Notes: generated by a model from the sequence alone, not told the origin. DNA of 64,000 nucleotides from Methanosphaerula palustris E1-9c (GCF_000021965.1 NC_011832.1:1426001-1490000); one strand, 5' to 3'. Counted from the first letter of the stretch, positions 44,233 to 54,184 are shown. Program-made: numbers and translations.

Positions 44233-45774
44233 ATGCAAAAAATTAAACTGACAGGCTCTATCCTGGTACTCTGCCTGGTCCTCATTGGTTTTTCCTTCCT
44301 GGCGGGATGTACCCAGAAGGAGCAGCCGGCAACCGGTGTGGTGAAGATCGACAGCGGAAACATCTCTGGAACAGGTGAGAACGGACTCCAGATCTACCGT
44401 GGGATTCCGTTCGCGGCTCCCCCGGTCGGAGACCTGCGATGGAAGCCGCCGGCGCCGGTACAGCCCTGGGACGGCGTCCGGGAAGCGAAGAACTTTTCAG
44501 CCGATCCTCCCCAGCCAGGGGCTTCGGCCCCCATACCCGGCGTAGCTTCAGTCAACACGAGCGAGGACTGCCTGTACCTCAATGTCTGGACCCCGGCAAA
44601 CAGCAGCGGTGAAAAACTGCCGGTGATGGTCTTCTTCTATGGCGGGGCGTTCGGACAGGTGGCCGGTTCGACGCCGGCGTACAACGGAACCGCCCTGGCC
44701 CAGCAGGGGGTCGTCGTCGTCACGACCAACTACCGGATCGGTGCGCTCGGGTTCCTCGCCCATCCCCAGCTGGACAACGAGTCCCCGAACAACACCTCGG
44801 GCAACTACGGCCTCCTCGATCAGATCGCAGCCCTCCAGTGGGTCCAGCGGAACATCAAGGCGTTCGGCGGTGACCCCTCCAAGGTGACCATCTTCGGCCA
44901 GTCGGCAGGAGCTGAGAGTGTCCTCATCCATCTCGTCAGCCCGCTCAGCAAAGGGCTCTTTCAGCAGGCGATCGTCGAAAGCGGCACCTTCTGGGAGAAC
45001 GGTGCGATCATCGACGCCGAATATTCAAAAGCCGACGCCGAGAAGTTAGGGGAACAGTACGCACAGAGCCTGGGATATACCGGCCCGGATGTGATTACGC
45101 AGATGCGGAAGCTGAGCGCCCAGGACCTGATCAATGCGACAAACTGGCCGGCCTCCTCATTCCAGATCGTGAACACCCCTCATTTCGAGCCGACGATCGA
45201 CGGCTGGGTCCTCCCCGACTCCCTGGACAATCTCTTCGGTCTTCACCGTCAGAGCCCGGTTCCACTCATCATCGGCACGAACGCCGATGACGGGGTCACC
45301 CTCTCTGCGAATGCAAACATGACCGTTCCAGAATACCGGACGTTCATCCAGAACCGGTTCGGAAAGGACACGGATGCAGTCCTCGCCAAATATCCTGCCA
45401 ACTCGACCGCCGAAGTCCAGATTCAGTTGGCCCGGATCATGACCGACTACGACTTCTCCGATGCCGCGAAGTTTGTCGCAGGGTCGATGGCCGACCTGAA
45501 CCAGAGCGCGTACCTGTACCGCTACTCCTATGCCCTTCCCGGGCAGTCCCTCGGGGCGTTCCATGGCAGCGAGACCCTCTTACTCTTCAGGGTCCTGCCG
45601 AAACTGGACCCCGCGACCACCTCGGTCGCTGATAACCTGGTGGACCTCTGGACCCGGTTCGCAAAGACGGGAGACCCGAACGGCGGGATGAATGTCACCT
45701 GGCCGAAGTACACCAACCAGACCGGTCAGTATCTCGATATCGGGAATGTATCGACAGTGAAGAGCGGGTATTAA
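44233..45774 (+). CDS. Lipoprotein carboxylesterase type B
   Basis: 513 residues. The lipoprotein signal ends FLAGC (Cys26). The family signature segments are present: YRGIPFAAPPVGDLRW, EDCLYLNVWTP, and the nucleophile FGQSAGAES with Ser224. A His lies in LGAFHGSETL and the Glu/Asp acid should be near NADDG. Type B carboxylesterases cleave carboxylic esters (for example acetyl- or aryl-esters); this one would work outside the cell, anchored to the membrane. The start is ATG after AAAGGAGAC. The gene is long and complete, with a T7 run directly after its stop. Confidence 0.85.
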   Translation: MQKIKLTGSILVLCLVLIGFSFLAGCTQKEQPATGVVKIDSGNISGTGENGLQIYRGIPFAAPPVGDLRWKPPAPVQPWDGVREAKNFSADPPQPGASAPIPGVASVNTSEDCLYLNVWTPANSSGEKLPVMVFFYGGAFGQVAGSTPAYNGTALAQQGVVVVTTNYRIGALGFLAHPQLDNESPNNTSGNYGLLDQIAALQWVQRNIKAFGGDPSKVTIFGQSAGAESVLIHLVSPLSKGLFQQAIVESGTFWENGAIIDAEYSKADAEKLGEQYAQSLGYTGPDVITQMRKLSAQDLINATNWPASSFQIVNTPHFEPTIDGWVLPDSLDNLFGLHRQSPVPLIIGTNADDGVTLSANANMTVPEYRTFIQNRFGKDTDAVLAKYPANSTAEVQIQLARIMTDYDFSDAAKFVAGSMADLNQSAYLYRYSYALPGQSLGAFHGSETLLLFRVLPKLDPATTSVADNLVDLWTRFAKTGDPNGGMNVTWPKYTNQTGQYLDIGNVSTVKSGY

Positions 45775-45781
45775 ACCGCAC

Positions 45782-45788
45782 TTTTTTT
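45782..45788 (+). terminator. Oligo-T terminator after the carboxylesterase gene
   Basis: Seven T lie seven bases after the stop codon, the clearest oligo-T terminator in the window. Confidence 0.45.
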
Positions 45789-45988
45789 AACAGTTATACC
45801 TGAATATCGATGATTGAGGGTCTATCCAGGCGTCCTACAAAAATGGATGACGACGCTGTCTAATAATTGAGCCGGTTCCATTTCCATCAGGCTGTAGATG
45901 TAGGAGGGAGAGCGTCATGATCATCATCAGCGCTTCAATTTGTGAGGGTTAAATAGGAAAATCGGGAACTCGCCGGTTCCTCCCGAAA

Positions 45989-46048
45989 TTTTCATCCTGT
46001 ATGCTTGTGGCCTTCGGCATCGTATCTATTTACTGCGGAAAGACAGAT
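45989..46048 (+). repeat. 60-bp direct repeat, copy 1
   Basis: It runs from ttttcatcctgtatgcttg to actgcggaaagacagat. Copy 2 (48018-48077) differs at 4 of 60 positions. The copies stand on either side of the 46419-47960 gene in the same orientation. There is no coding frame in common with the gene. Confidence 0.75.
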
Positions 46049-46418
46049 ATTCATAGAAAACCTGGAATTCTTCCGACCCGGAAGAGTGATTGATAACAGA
46101 ATCCACCCTATAAACGGTGTTTATCTCTAGAAAATGAAAGGATTCACAAACATATCCTTTCTGATTTTTAAACCATCACGCCACAACGGTTCTCATCGGT
46201 TACAGGAGCATGGTCCAAAATTGTGAAATCCAGAAGTATGACCATATCAATCGGTAATTTACTGTTCAAACCATTTATATTTTTTTATCGATTTTCCACT
46301 ATATCTGTCGATGTGACAGAAAATGACCACAGAATACGCAATTCATACGAACAGACCACCATCCCCCGATTCCCTGGTAGAAACTGTAATTAGGGAGAGA
46401 TACTTTTCTTTTTTTTGA

Positions 46419-47960
46419 ATGTCACAATCATCTCCCTCGGTAATTCTAACTGCTGATGAGACCATGATGAGCCAGTACCGCGGGGGCATCTTCACCGGTT
46501 TTACCATGTGTGCACCGAGCGGTCTCCTCCCTGATTGGATCTTTTTCCAGGCCTTCGGACCCCCGGTTCCTCGCAAGGGCGGAGTGGCACTTTTTGCAGA
46601 CGGCGGGATACGATCGATCGAGGCATCCCTGCTCAAGTACGGTTTTTCAGAGGACGAAGTAGCGGTTGTTCATCCCCGGGATCTTTCACGGATAGCCGGA
46701 AAGGAGACCCGCATTGTCTCGATCTCAGGTCACGATTTCCTCGGGATCAACCCTCCGACATCGACATTTACCGACTTCATTCGCACGGGCCCACCCTACA
46801 ACCGGATGAAATTTTTCGAACTGATGCACCATCCCGTCATGAGTCGGGTAACAACAGTGGCCGGCGGAAAGAGCGCCTGGCAGGTGGCATCCCCCTACAT
46901 GATGGAGCGGCTCCACCTCGACCATGTGCATCTCGGAGAGGGAGAACGGACGGTGCCCAGGGCCTTTGCCGCTATCCTGGCCGGCGAGGAGGTTCCGCCG
47001 ATCATCACCGGAGAAGAGGTTCCGGTGGAGGAGATCCCGCCGCTTGTTCACCCCAATATCCGCGGGCTGGTGGAATGCTCTCGCGGATGCGGGCGGGGCT
47101 GTGCGTTCTGCACTCCCACGCTCCAATCCCTCCGTCACAAATCGGCCGACCAGATCATCCATGATGTGACCGTCAACGCCCATGGGGGAAGCAAGAGCAT
47201 CATCCTCCATGCAGAGGACATGCTCTGTTACGGGGGCACACCCCTTCATCCCGATCCAGAACGCCTTCTCCCCCTGGTCAGGCGAACTGGCGAGGTGGAA
47301 GGGATTACCAATATCGGATTCTCACATATCGCCCTGGCCACCGCGTACCATCACCCCCACATGGTCGAGGAGCTCTCCGAATATCTGCTCACGCTCCCAG
47401 ATATGCCCTATATCGGAGTGCAGACCGGTATTGAAACCGGGAGCCCCCAGCTTATTGCGATGCACATGCGGGGCAAACCGGCACCAGCTCCCCCAGAAAA
47501 GTGGCCGGAGATCGTCGTTGAGGCCCTCGGGTTGCTGCATGACCAGAACTGGGTCATCGCAGGAACGCTGGTCTCCGGGCTTCCCGGCGAGACCGAGGAT
47601 GATGTCCAGGCGAGCCTGGAACTGATGGACCGGATCAGGGGGCTCCGGGTGCTCGTGGTACCGTTAAATTTCGTCTCAATGAACCCGGCACGTCTCTCGG
47701 ATCAGGACTCATTCACGGCAGATAAGATGACTCCGGCTCACTGGCAGCTCTATGGGGCCTGTATCGAACATGATGTCAGGATAGGCCGGGAACTATCGCA
47801 CCTGATGGTAGGTGGAAATGTCATCACCCGAAACCTCGGTAAATTCGCCCTTAATTTTATCATGCGAGGCGCAGAGCGGTATACCAGTGCTCTAAAGGAA
47901 GGCCACCCGCCAGAGGATTTCGATCTTGGAAAACGAAGTTTTCTCATCCCCGACCTGTAA
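46419..47960 (+). CDS. Radical SAM enzyme of the B12-binding type
   Basis: 513 residues. The cluster motif is CSRGCGRGCAFC; Cys224, Cys228 and Cys231 form the CxxxCxxC, with an extra Cys220. Residues about 1-190 form an N-terminal domain of the kind that often binds cobalamin (GGIFTGFT, PPVPRKGGVALFADGGIRSIEASLLKYG, LGINPPTSTF). The radical SAM core follows: LHAEDMLCYG, SHIALATAY, QTGIETGSPQLI, VSGLPGETEDDV. The family is archaeal. A role as a cobalamin-dependent methyltransferase acting on a methanogenesis protein (for example methyl-coenzyme M reductase) is possible but only an idea. The ATG follows a T-rich tract with no near ribosome site. Confidence 0.75.
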   Translation: MSQSSPSVILTADETMMSQYRGGIFTGFTMCAPSGLLPDWIFFQAFGPPVPRKGGVALFADGGIRSIEASLLKYGFSEDEVAVVHPRDLSRIAGKETRIVSISGHDFLGINPPTSTFTDFIRTGPPYNRMKFFELMHHPVMSRVTTVAGGKSAWQVASPYMMERLHLDHVHLGEGERTVPRAFAAILAGEEVPPIITGEEVPVEEIPPLVHPNIRGLVECSRGCGRGCAFCTPTLQSLRHKSADQIIHDVTVNAHGGSKSIILHAEDMLCYGGTPLHPDPERLLPLVRRTGEVEGITNIGFSHIALATAYHHPHMVEELSEYLLTLPDMPYIGVQTGIETGSPQLIAMHMRGKPAPAPPEKWPEIVVEALGLLHDQNWVIAGTLVSGLPGETEDDVQASLELMDRIRGLRVLVVPLNFVSMNPARLSDQDSFTADKMTPAHWQLYGACIEHDVRIGRELSHLMVGGNVITRNLGKFALNFIMRGAERYTSALKEGHPPEDFDLGKRSFLIPDL

Positions 47961-48368
47961 AGCAGGATGCCTGGCTGCAACCACCGGGCAGGCCCTGTGC
48001 CCTGGTGCCTCCTTTTGTTTTCATCTTGTATGCTTGTGGCCTTCGGCTTCGTGTCTGTTTACTGCGGAAAGACAGATTGAACAACAGGGACCCGGGGTAC
48101 CCAGTGGTTAACCCTGAGTGTACGGAATAGTTATATCATTTCCGGGATACTGAAACACATGGTGCGTTCGCGGGGTCGAATCGGCTTGATCGCCTGAAGG
48201 TCGGATACGATAGAGATATCATCCCTGAGCTGGGATGAGGTAAACATGGTGAGCCAGCTCAAGAATGAATCTGATTGTGCACAGTCCGGATTCGGATATC
48301 GTTCACTACAGAACAACCGATGACAAAAAAAACTGGCGTTTGGGTCTGGATTTATCAGGAGAAAAAAT
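47961..48368. other. Gap with 60-bp repeat copy 2
   Basis: No gene is supported. Copy 2 of the repeat lies 58 nt after the radical SAM gene. Upstream of pgk I see no clear TATA box. A GGAG site precedes the pgk start. Confidence 0.4.
48018..48077 (+). repeat. 60-bp direct repeat, copy 2
   Basis: It is the partner of 45989-46048 with four single-base differences and no indel, 2.03 kb downstream in the same orientation. Confidence 0.75.
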
Positions 48369-49565
48369 ATGCAGAAAAAGACGGTGAGGGATGAAGATGT
48401 CAGCGGAAAGCGGGTACTGGTGAGGGTCGACTTCAATGTGCCCATGGACCAGAGTGGTACGATCGAAGACGACACCCGGATCCGGGCCTGCCTCCCCACG
48501 ATCACGTACCTGATCGATCATCAGGCCCGGGTCATCCTCTGCTCCCATCTCGGGAGACCCCATGGCAGGGTCGACGAGCACCTGCGGCTGGGGCCGGTGG
48601 GCCGGCGCCTGTCGGAGCTCGTGCAGAGGCCGGTCGAAGTGCTGCGGGAGGCGGTCGGGCCCGGGGTTGTGCGGGCAGTATCTGAGATGCAGGACGGGGA
48701 CCTCGTCCTGCTGGAGAATCTGCGGTTCTACCCGGGCGAAGAGGAGAACGATCCGGTGTTCGCCCGCGCGCTCGCTAGTCTCGCCGACCTCTTCGTCAAT
48801 GACGCCTTTGGCGCGAGCCATCGGGCACATGCCTCCGTCGTCGGGCTGGCAGCCCATCTCCCCTGCGTCGCCGGCCTCCTCATGGAGAAGGAGATCGAGC
48901 AGATGAGTGGTCTGCTCGAGGATCCAGCCCGGCCCTTCGCCGCCGTCATGGGCGGAGCGAAGGTGGGGGAGAAGATCGGGATCCTGAAGAATATCCTGCC
49001 GAAGGTGGACCTCGTTCTCGTCGGGGGAGGCATGGCTGCCACGTTCCTGAAGGGCAGGGGCGTGGACGTCGGCATCTCTCCGGTCGAGTCCGACAGGATG
49101 GCCCTGATCGGGACGATCATGCAGGAGGCGGAGACGCTCGGGGCAAGGGTTCTGCTTCCGGAGGACCTGGTGGTCGCCGGAAGCCTGGAAGCCGGTGCGA
49201 ATGCCCGGGTCGTGAGTGCAGGGCAGATCCCTGCGGACTGTATGATCGCCGATATCGGGCCCCTGACCATCGCGGCGTTCACGAAAGAGCTCGAAACCTG
49301 CCGGACGGTGGCATGGAACGGGCCGATGGGGGTATTCGAGATCCCGCAGTTCTCCAACGGGACAACATCCATCGCCCAGGTCCTCGCCGGCCTCAATGCC
49401 ACGACCGTCATCGGGGGCGGGTCCACGGCAGAGGCCGTCACGCAGCTCGGGCTGGCCGGCCGGATGACGCATGTCTCCACCGGCGGGGGAGCCTCTCTCC
49501 AGTTCCTCTCTGGAAAGGTTCTGCCTGGGATCGCAGTCCTCGCCGACAGGGAGACGCATCATTGA
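48369..49565 (+). CDS. pgk: Phosphoglycerate kinase
   Basis: 398 residues, the usual length. The N-terminal substrate site shows [27 protein letters not shown] and [16 protein letters not shown]. The block [41 protein letters not shown] is characteristic. The ATP site includes [22 protein letters not shown] and GGGSTAEAV. It converts 1,3-bisphosphoglycerate plus ADP to 3-phosphoglycerate and back, serving gluconeogenesis in methanogens. The start follows GGAG. A broken phosphoglycerate mutase and a phosphomannomutase follow closely on the same strand. Confidence 0.93.
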   Translation: MQKKTVRDEDVSGKRVLVRVDFNVPMDQSGTIEDDTRIRACLPTITYLIDHQARVILCSHLGRPHGRVDEHLRLGPVGRRLSELVQRPVEVLREAVGPGVVRAVSEMQDGDLVLLENLRFYPGEEENDPVFARALASLADLFVNDAFGASHRAHASVVGLAAHLPCVAGLLMEKEIEQMSGLLEDPARPFAAVMGGAKVGEKIGILKNILPKVDLVLVGGGMAATFLKGRGVDVGISPVESDRMALIGTIMQEAETLGARVLLPEDLVVAGSLEAGANARVVSAGQIPADCMIADIGPLTIAAFTKELETCRTVAWNGPMGVFEIPQFSNGTTSIAQVLAGLNATTVIGGGSTAEAVTQLGLAGRMTHVSTGGGASLQFLSGKVLPGIAVLADRETHH

Positions 49566-49590
49566 GCAGCGATCAGAGAGGAGAGAAGAG

Positions 49591-49861
49591 ATGGTACCGG
49601 TAGTTCTGCTGCGGCACGGTGGGAACCTGTGGAATCGGGAGAACCGGTTCACCGGGTGGACGGATGCGGACCTGCCGGCCGCCGAATCCCTGCAGGACAT
49701 CCTGGCACGACAACAGCATCCGTGCCCTTATCAACTACCTCGACGATGTACCCGATGACGAGATCGCCGGGATCACCATTCCGACCGGGTTCCCGCTGGA
49801 GTACGACCTCGATGAGACCCAAAACCCGGTCCGTCACCTGGGCGACCAGGCGGCGATCTGA
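49591..49861 (+). pseudogene. gpmA: Internally deleted 2,3-BPG-dependent phosphoglycerate mutase
   Basis: The start frame encodes [27 protein letters not shown], the typical beginning of gpmA-type mutases except that RHGES has become RHGGN. It then jumps to ESLQDILAR from far inside the protein, and, in another frame, to [26 protein letters not shown] ... [14 protein letters not shown], the family's end. About 400-500 nt are missing in at least two places. The product cannot be active. Another mutase outside the window must serve the pathway. A bacterial-type gpm beside pgk suggests horizontal gain followed by loss. Confidence 0.8.
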
Positions 49862-49900
49862 AAATAGCGAGAATCCTATTACCATGTCAGAGTTATCACC

Positions 49901-51262
49901 ATGACCGGCATATTCAAGGCATACGATGTCCGGGGTTCCTACCCGGATGAACTGGACGAGACGATGGCAGGCAAGATCGGGTACGCGTTCGCCCGGGTGT
50001 TGAAGAACAGCCGTATCGTGATCGGTCGCGACGTGCGCCTCTCGTCGCCGGCCCTGGCCCGGGCTTTTACCGGGGGGTATACCGCAGCAGGCGGTGCGGT
50101 CACTGATATCGGGATGGTCAGCACGCCGCTCCTCTATTATGCGATCATCGAGGGAGAGTTCGACGGGGGCGTCATGGTGACGGCATCCCACCTGCCCGGG
50201 GAGATGAACGGGTTCAAGCTCTGCCGGGGGAATGCGGTCCCGTTGAGCAGTGATACGGGACTGCCCGAACTCGAACAGATCGCCAGGGGCCTGCCCCCGA
50301 TCCCCCTGGTTGCGTCCAGCAACTCCCCGGAGAACACCGGGATGACCGAACGCTACCTGGCGAAACTGGCCGGGTATGTCCAGGGGCAGAGAGCATTGAC
50401 GATCGTCGTCGATGCCGGGGACGGGGCTGCCGGCCCAGAGTTGAGCAGGCTCTTCGATCGGGTGCCGGCATGGAACCTGATCCCGCTCAACAGGGAACCC
50501 GACGGGCGGTTCCCCCATCACGGGGCCAACCCGTTCGTCGGGGGTGCCGCACGGGAACTGGAGGAGCGAGTCCCCGCAGAGCGGGCCGATATGGGCGTCG
50601 CCTTCGACGGGGACGCCGACCGGTGCCTCTTCGTCGACGAACAGGGCCGGCAGGTCCCCCCTGATATCGTGACTGCGCTGATCGCGGAATTCTTCCTTGC
50701 ACGGGAACCAAGAGCCAGGATCCTGTACGATCTCCGTTCGAGCCGGGTCGTTGCCGAGACGATCCAGCATCTTGGCGGAACTGCAATCCGCTGCCGGGTC
50801 GGCCATGCATTCATCAAGGCACAGATGCGAGAGGAGAGGGCGCCCTTCGCCGGCGAACTCTCCGGCCATTATTACTTCCGGGACCTGGGGTTCATCGACT
50901 GCGGCCTGATGGCCATGATTGCGATGGCGAACGTGCTCTCCATGAACGGTAAGCCACTCTCGTCTCTGGTCCGACCCCTCCTGAAATATCGTTCGACCGG
51001 CGAATTGAACCTGCAGGTCGAGCAAAAGGACGCCATCCTCGATTCCCTGGCGAACAAGTACAGGGACGCGAAGATCGACAGACTTGACGGCCTCACCGTC
51101 GAGTACGATACCTGGTGGTTCAATCTCAGGTCATCGAATACGGAGCCGGTGATCCGGCTCAACCTTGAAGCGGAGACCGAATCCCTCCTGAACCAGAAGA
51201 AGGAAGAAATCCTCGGGGTAATCCTCGGTGCAGACCCGTCGATGCACCTGAAAACCGAGTGA
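49901..51262 (+). CDS. Phosphomannomutase/phosphoglucomutase
   Basis: 453 residues. It starts MTGIFKAYDVRGSYP as the family does. The phosphoserine loop reads TASHLPGEMNGFK (Ser96); most relatives have TASHNPxxYNG, so Leu and Glu-Met are unusual. The metal loop is FDGDADRCLF (around residue 233), the sugar loop GELSGHYYFRD and the phosphate-binding end RSSNTEPVIRLNLEAE. It interconverts sugar-1- and sugar-6-phosphates (mannose or glucose) for surface glycans. It follows the gpm remnant by 39 nt and may be cotranscribed with pgk. Confidence 0.88.
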   Translation: MTGIFKAYDVRGSYPDELDETMAGKIGYAFARVLKNSRIVIGRDVRLSSPALARAFTGGYTAAGGAVTDIGMVSTPLLYYAIIEGEFDGGVMVTASHLPGEMNGFKLCRGNAVPLSSDTGLPELEQIARGLPPIPLVASSNSPENTGMTERYLAKLAGYVQGQRALTIVVDAGDGAAGPELSRLFDRVPAWNLIPLNREPDGRFPHHGANPFVGGAARELEERVPAERADMGVAFDGDADRCLFVDEQGRQVPPDIVTALIAEFFLAREPRARILYDLRSSRVVAETIQHLGGTAIRCRVGHAFIKAQMREERAPFAGELSGHYYFRDLGFIDCGLMAMIAMANVLSMNGKPLSSLVRPLLKYRSTGELNLQVEQKDAILDSLANKYRDAKIDRLDGLTVEYDTWWFNLRSSNTEPVIRLNLEAETESLLNQKKEEILGVILGADPSMHLKTE

Positions 51263-51484
51263 ACTCCTGTGGATTTCAACCGGCTATCGTCGATTTTTAC
51301 CATTTGTTTTTAATCTACCATCATCGATCGCTCGTCCGCTGCTGTTGTCGGCGGAAGGTTTTTCAAAGTGCCGGTCTGGTATGACAGTGAACGGGAATTT
51401 AGCGAGACGATTGTTGGATCTCGCGTCATACCTGACAGCAGGCATGCAGCCCCGGATGAGACTGTACAACTGGGAGACTTGGAT

Positions 51485-53905
51485 ATGAGCACTGCACAAT
51501 ATATACGATGGTTTGAGGAGATCAGGAACGAAGATGTCGACAGTGTCGGGGGAAAGAACGCTTCGCTTGGTGAGATGTATCAGGATCTCACGAAGGAAGG
51601 CGTCAGGATCCCGAACGGGTTTGCAATCACCTCCGATGCGTACTGGCATGTTTTGAAATCGAGCGGCATCATCGACGGGATCAAAGATGCATTAGCCGGC
51701 CTTGACAAGACCAGTATCGCCGATCTTGCGATCAGGGGGAAAAAAGTGCGGGACCTGATCATCGGAGCCGGCATACCTGACGATATCTGGAGCGAAGTCA
51801 GGTCTGCGTATGACAGGCTCTGCGAAGAGTACGGCCCTGACACCGATGTCGCAGTCAGGAGTTCTGCTACTGCAGAAGATCTCCCCACCGCTTCTTTTGC
51901 AGGCCAGCAGGAGACCTACCTGAACATCCGCGGATATCTCGCGCTCAGGGAGGCCTGTAGCAAATGTTTTGCGTCCCTGTTCACCGACCGGGCCATATCC
52001 TACCGGATCGACCAGGATTTCGATCATTTCAAGGTAGCGCTCTCCATCGGGGTCATGAAGATGGTCCGCTCCGACCTGGCTTCAAGCGGAGTCATCTTCA
52101 CCCTCGATACCGAGACCGGATTTCGGGATGTTGTCTTTATCACTGGCTCGTATGGTCTTGGCGAGAACATCGTGCAAGGGGTTGTCAACCCCGATGAGTT
52201 CTATGTATTCAAACCGACGACCCGGACTGGCCACAACGCCATTGTCAGAAAAAACCTTGGCGATAAGAAGATCAAGATGGTGTACGGTCAGGGGACCTCC
52301 AAGGACCTGACGAGGAATGTCGAAGTCCCTGAATCGGACAGCCGGCGTTTCTGTATTACGGATGATGAAATCCTCGTGCTGGCACGGTACGCTCTCCAGA
52401 TTGAGGATCACTATTCGCAAAAGGCACACCAGCCAGTCCCGATGGATATTGAATGGGCAAAGGACGGAATAACCGGGGAACTGTTCATCGTGCAGGCACG
52501 TCCTGAGACCGTCCATTCCCAGGATGCCAGGGATGTCCTCCTGACCTACTATCTTGAAGAACGGGGGCCGGTGCTTGCAAAGGGAAGAAGCGTCGGCGAA
52601 AAGATCGCGTCCGGCAGGGCACGGGTGATCGCCGATGTGAGCCGCCTCCACGAATTCATGCCCGGGGAGATCCTGGTCTCTGATACAACGAACCCAGACT
52701 GGGAACCGGTCATGAAGACCGCTGCAGCGATCGTTACCAACCGCGGGGGACGAACCTGCCATGCAGCAATAGTCAGCCGGGAACTCGGCCTTCCAGCTGT
52801 GGTCGGAACCAATGATGCTACAGAAAAGATCCGAACCGGGCAGGACGTTACCGTCAACTGCGCTGAGGGAGACGAGGGCGTCGTGTACGAGGGTATCCTG
52901 TCGTTTCATGTCGAAAAAATTTCCTTAACTGGCCTCAGGCGCCCGAAAACAGAGATCATGATGAATCTTGGGGAGCCGGACGAGGCATTTTCCTTTTCGA
53001 TGATTCCGAATGACGGCATCGGTCTTGCAAGGATGGAGTTTGTCATCAGTAATTATATCAAAATTCACCCGATGGCTCTTGTCCACCCGGAAAAAGTCAC
53101 CGACGAGCGTGTGAAGGCACAGATTGGGGCACTCACGTACGGGTATGATAAACAAGAAGAGTATTTTATCGAAAAATTGTCACAGGGCATCGGAACGATC
53201 GCAGCGGCTTTTTACCCGAAGCCGGTTGTGGTCCGGATGAGCGACTTCAAGACCAATGAGTACGCCAACCTGCTCGGGGGGAGTTTTTTTGAGCCACAGG
53301 AGGCTAACCCGATGCTCGGTTTCCGTGGTGCGTCCCGGTACTATGATGAGCGATACCGCGAGGGTTTTGCTCTCGAATGCCGTGCGATGAAACGGGTTCG
53401 GGATGATATGGGGCTTGGGAATCTGATCATCATGATCCCGTTCTGCCGGCGTGTCGACGAGGCTGAAAAAGTTCTGGCCGAGATGGCACAGAACGGGCTT
53501 GTGCGGGGGGAGAATGGGCTCGAGATCTATGTGATGTGTGAAATCCCGAACAACATCCTTCTTATCGATGAATTCAGCCGGTTGTTCGACGGGTTCTCGA
53601 TCGGGTCGAACGACCTGACCCAGTTGACACTCGGGGTCGACCGGGACTCCGGGCTGGTCGCCCACGATTTCGACGAACGTGATCCGGGCGTGATGAAGTT
53701 TGTATCCATGGCAATACAGGGCGCACGACGGAACGGGCGTCACAGTGGGCTCTGCGGACAGGCACCAAGCGATTATCCTGAGTTCGCCGAATTCCTGGTC
53801 AGGGAGGGCATAGAATCTATCTCTCTCAACCCGGATTCGGTGATGAAGATCACCCGGAATGTGGTTGAGATGGAGGAGCGTCTTGACCGGGAGAGAACAG
53901 AATGA
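51485..53905 (+). CDS. ppsA: Phosphoenolpyruvate synthase
   Basis: 806 residues from MSTAQYIRWFEEIRNED; the upstream 39 codons of open frame are ignored because GGGAG precedes this ATG. Domains in order: the ATP-grasp pyruvate-phosphate dikinase part (about 15-360; VAVRSSATAEDLPTASFAGQQETYLNI), the phosphohistidine domain (about 385-470; GGRTCHAAIVSRELG, His426) and the PEP-binding TIM barrel (about 500-800; SIGSNDLTQLTLGVDRDS and a GLCGQAPSD Cys). It makes PEP from pyruvate and ATP for gluconeogenesis. It has its own promoter region after the mutase. Confidence 0.93.
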   Translation: MSTAQYIRWFEEIRNEDVDSVGGKNASLGEMYQDLTKEGVRIPNGFAITSDAYWHVLKSSGIIDGIKDALAGLDKTSIADLAIRGKKVRDLIIGAGIPDDIWSEVRSAYDRLCEEYGPDTDVAVRSSATAEDLPTASFAGQQETYLNIRGYLALREACSKCFASLFTDRAISYRIDQDFDHFKVALSIGVMKMVRSDLASSGVIFTLDTETGFRDVVFITGSYGLGENIVQGVVNPDEFYVFKPTTRTGHNAIVRKNLGDKKIKMVYGQGTSKDLTRNVEVPESDSRRFCITDDEILVLARYALQIEDHYSQKAHQPVPMDIEWAKDGITGELFIVQARPETVHSQDARDVLLTYYLEERGPVLAKGRSVGEKIASGRARVIADVSRLHEFMPGEILVSDTTNPDWEPVMKTAAAIVTNRGGRTCHAAIVSRELGLPAVVGTNDATEKIRTGQDVTVNCAEGDEGVVYEGILSFHVEKISLTGLRRPKTEIMMNLGEPDEAFSFSMIPNDGIGLARMEFVISNYIKIHPMALVHPEKVTDERVKAQIGALTYGYDKQEEYFIEKLSQGIGTIAAAFYPKPVVVRMSDFKTNEYANLLGGSFFEPQEANPMLGFRGASRYYDERYREGFALECRAMKRVRDDMGLGNLIIMIPFCRRVDEAEKVLAEMAQNGLVRGENGLEIYVMCEIPNNILLIDEFSRLFDGFSIGSNDLTQLTLGVDRDSGLVAHDFDERDPGVMKFVSMAIQGARRNGRHSGLCGQAPSDYPEFAEFLVREGIESISLNPDSVMKITRNVVEMEERLDRERTE

Positions 53906-53958
53906 ATGTTCCGGCACCATTCCGTGAGTCTGGAGACCTGAACTGAATTTGCAGTTGT

Positions 53959-53979
53959 GTATCAGGATATACCTGATAC
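53959..53979 (+). promoter_or_regulatory. Palindrome after ppsA (8-bp arms)
   Basis: GTATCAGG and its exact complement CCTGATAC are separated by 5 nt. It is 54 nt after the ppsA stop and could be part of the transcript end or an operator-type site. Confidence 0.45.
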
Positions 53980-54184
53980 CATCTTTTGGGAAAACCGAAG
54001 GTTGATAATTCGACAGTTGACAAATACCAGATTTTTTAGTGTCTGAATCATTTGAGTCTACGGTTGGTCAGGAACACATCGTTCAACATCCCAATTCATC
54101 TCCATTTTATCCGATCGACCGCATGGGTTGTACACTTTTGGAAACCATGTCCGATTTCACATTTTTCAATACTTGCATCAGAGG

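Larger units (their letters stand above)
45775..46418. other. Gap with an oligo-T terminator and 60-bp repeat copy 1
   Basis: No coding frame is supported. The stretch holds a T7 terminator (45782-45788), the 60-bp repeat (45989-46048) and AT-rich DNA with a TATA-like atttatattttttta tract (46274-46288) upstream of the radical SAM gene. Confidence 0.4.

Noticed and set aside
48306-49700. 464-codon minus-strand frame opposite pgk
   Set aside because: It is an antisense shadow of a clearly conserved phosphoglycerate kinase gene.
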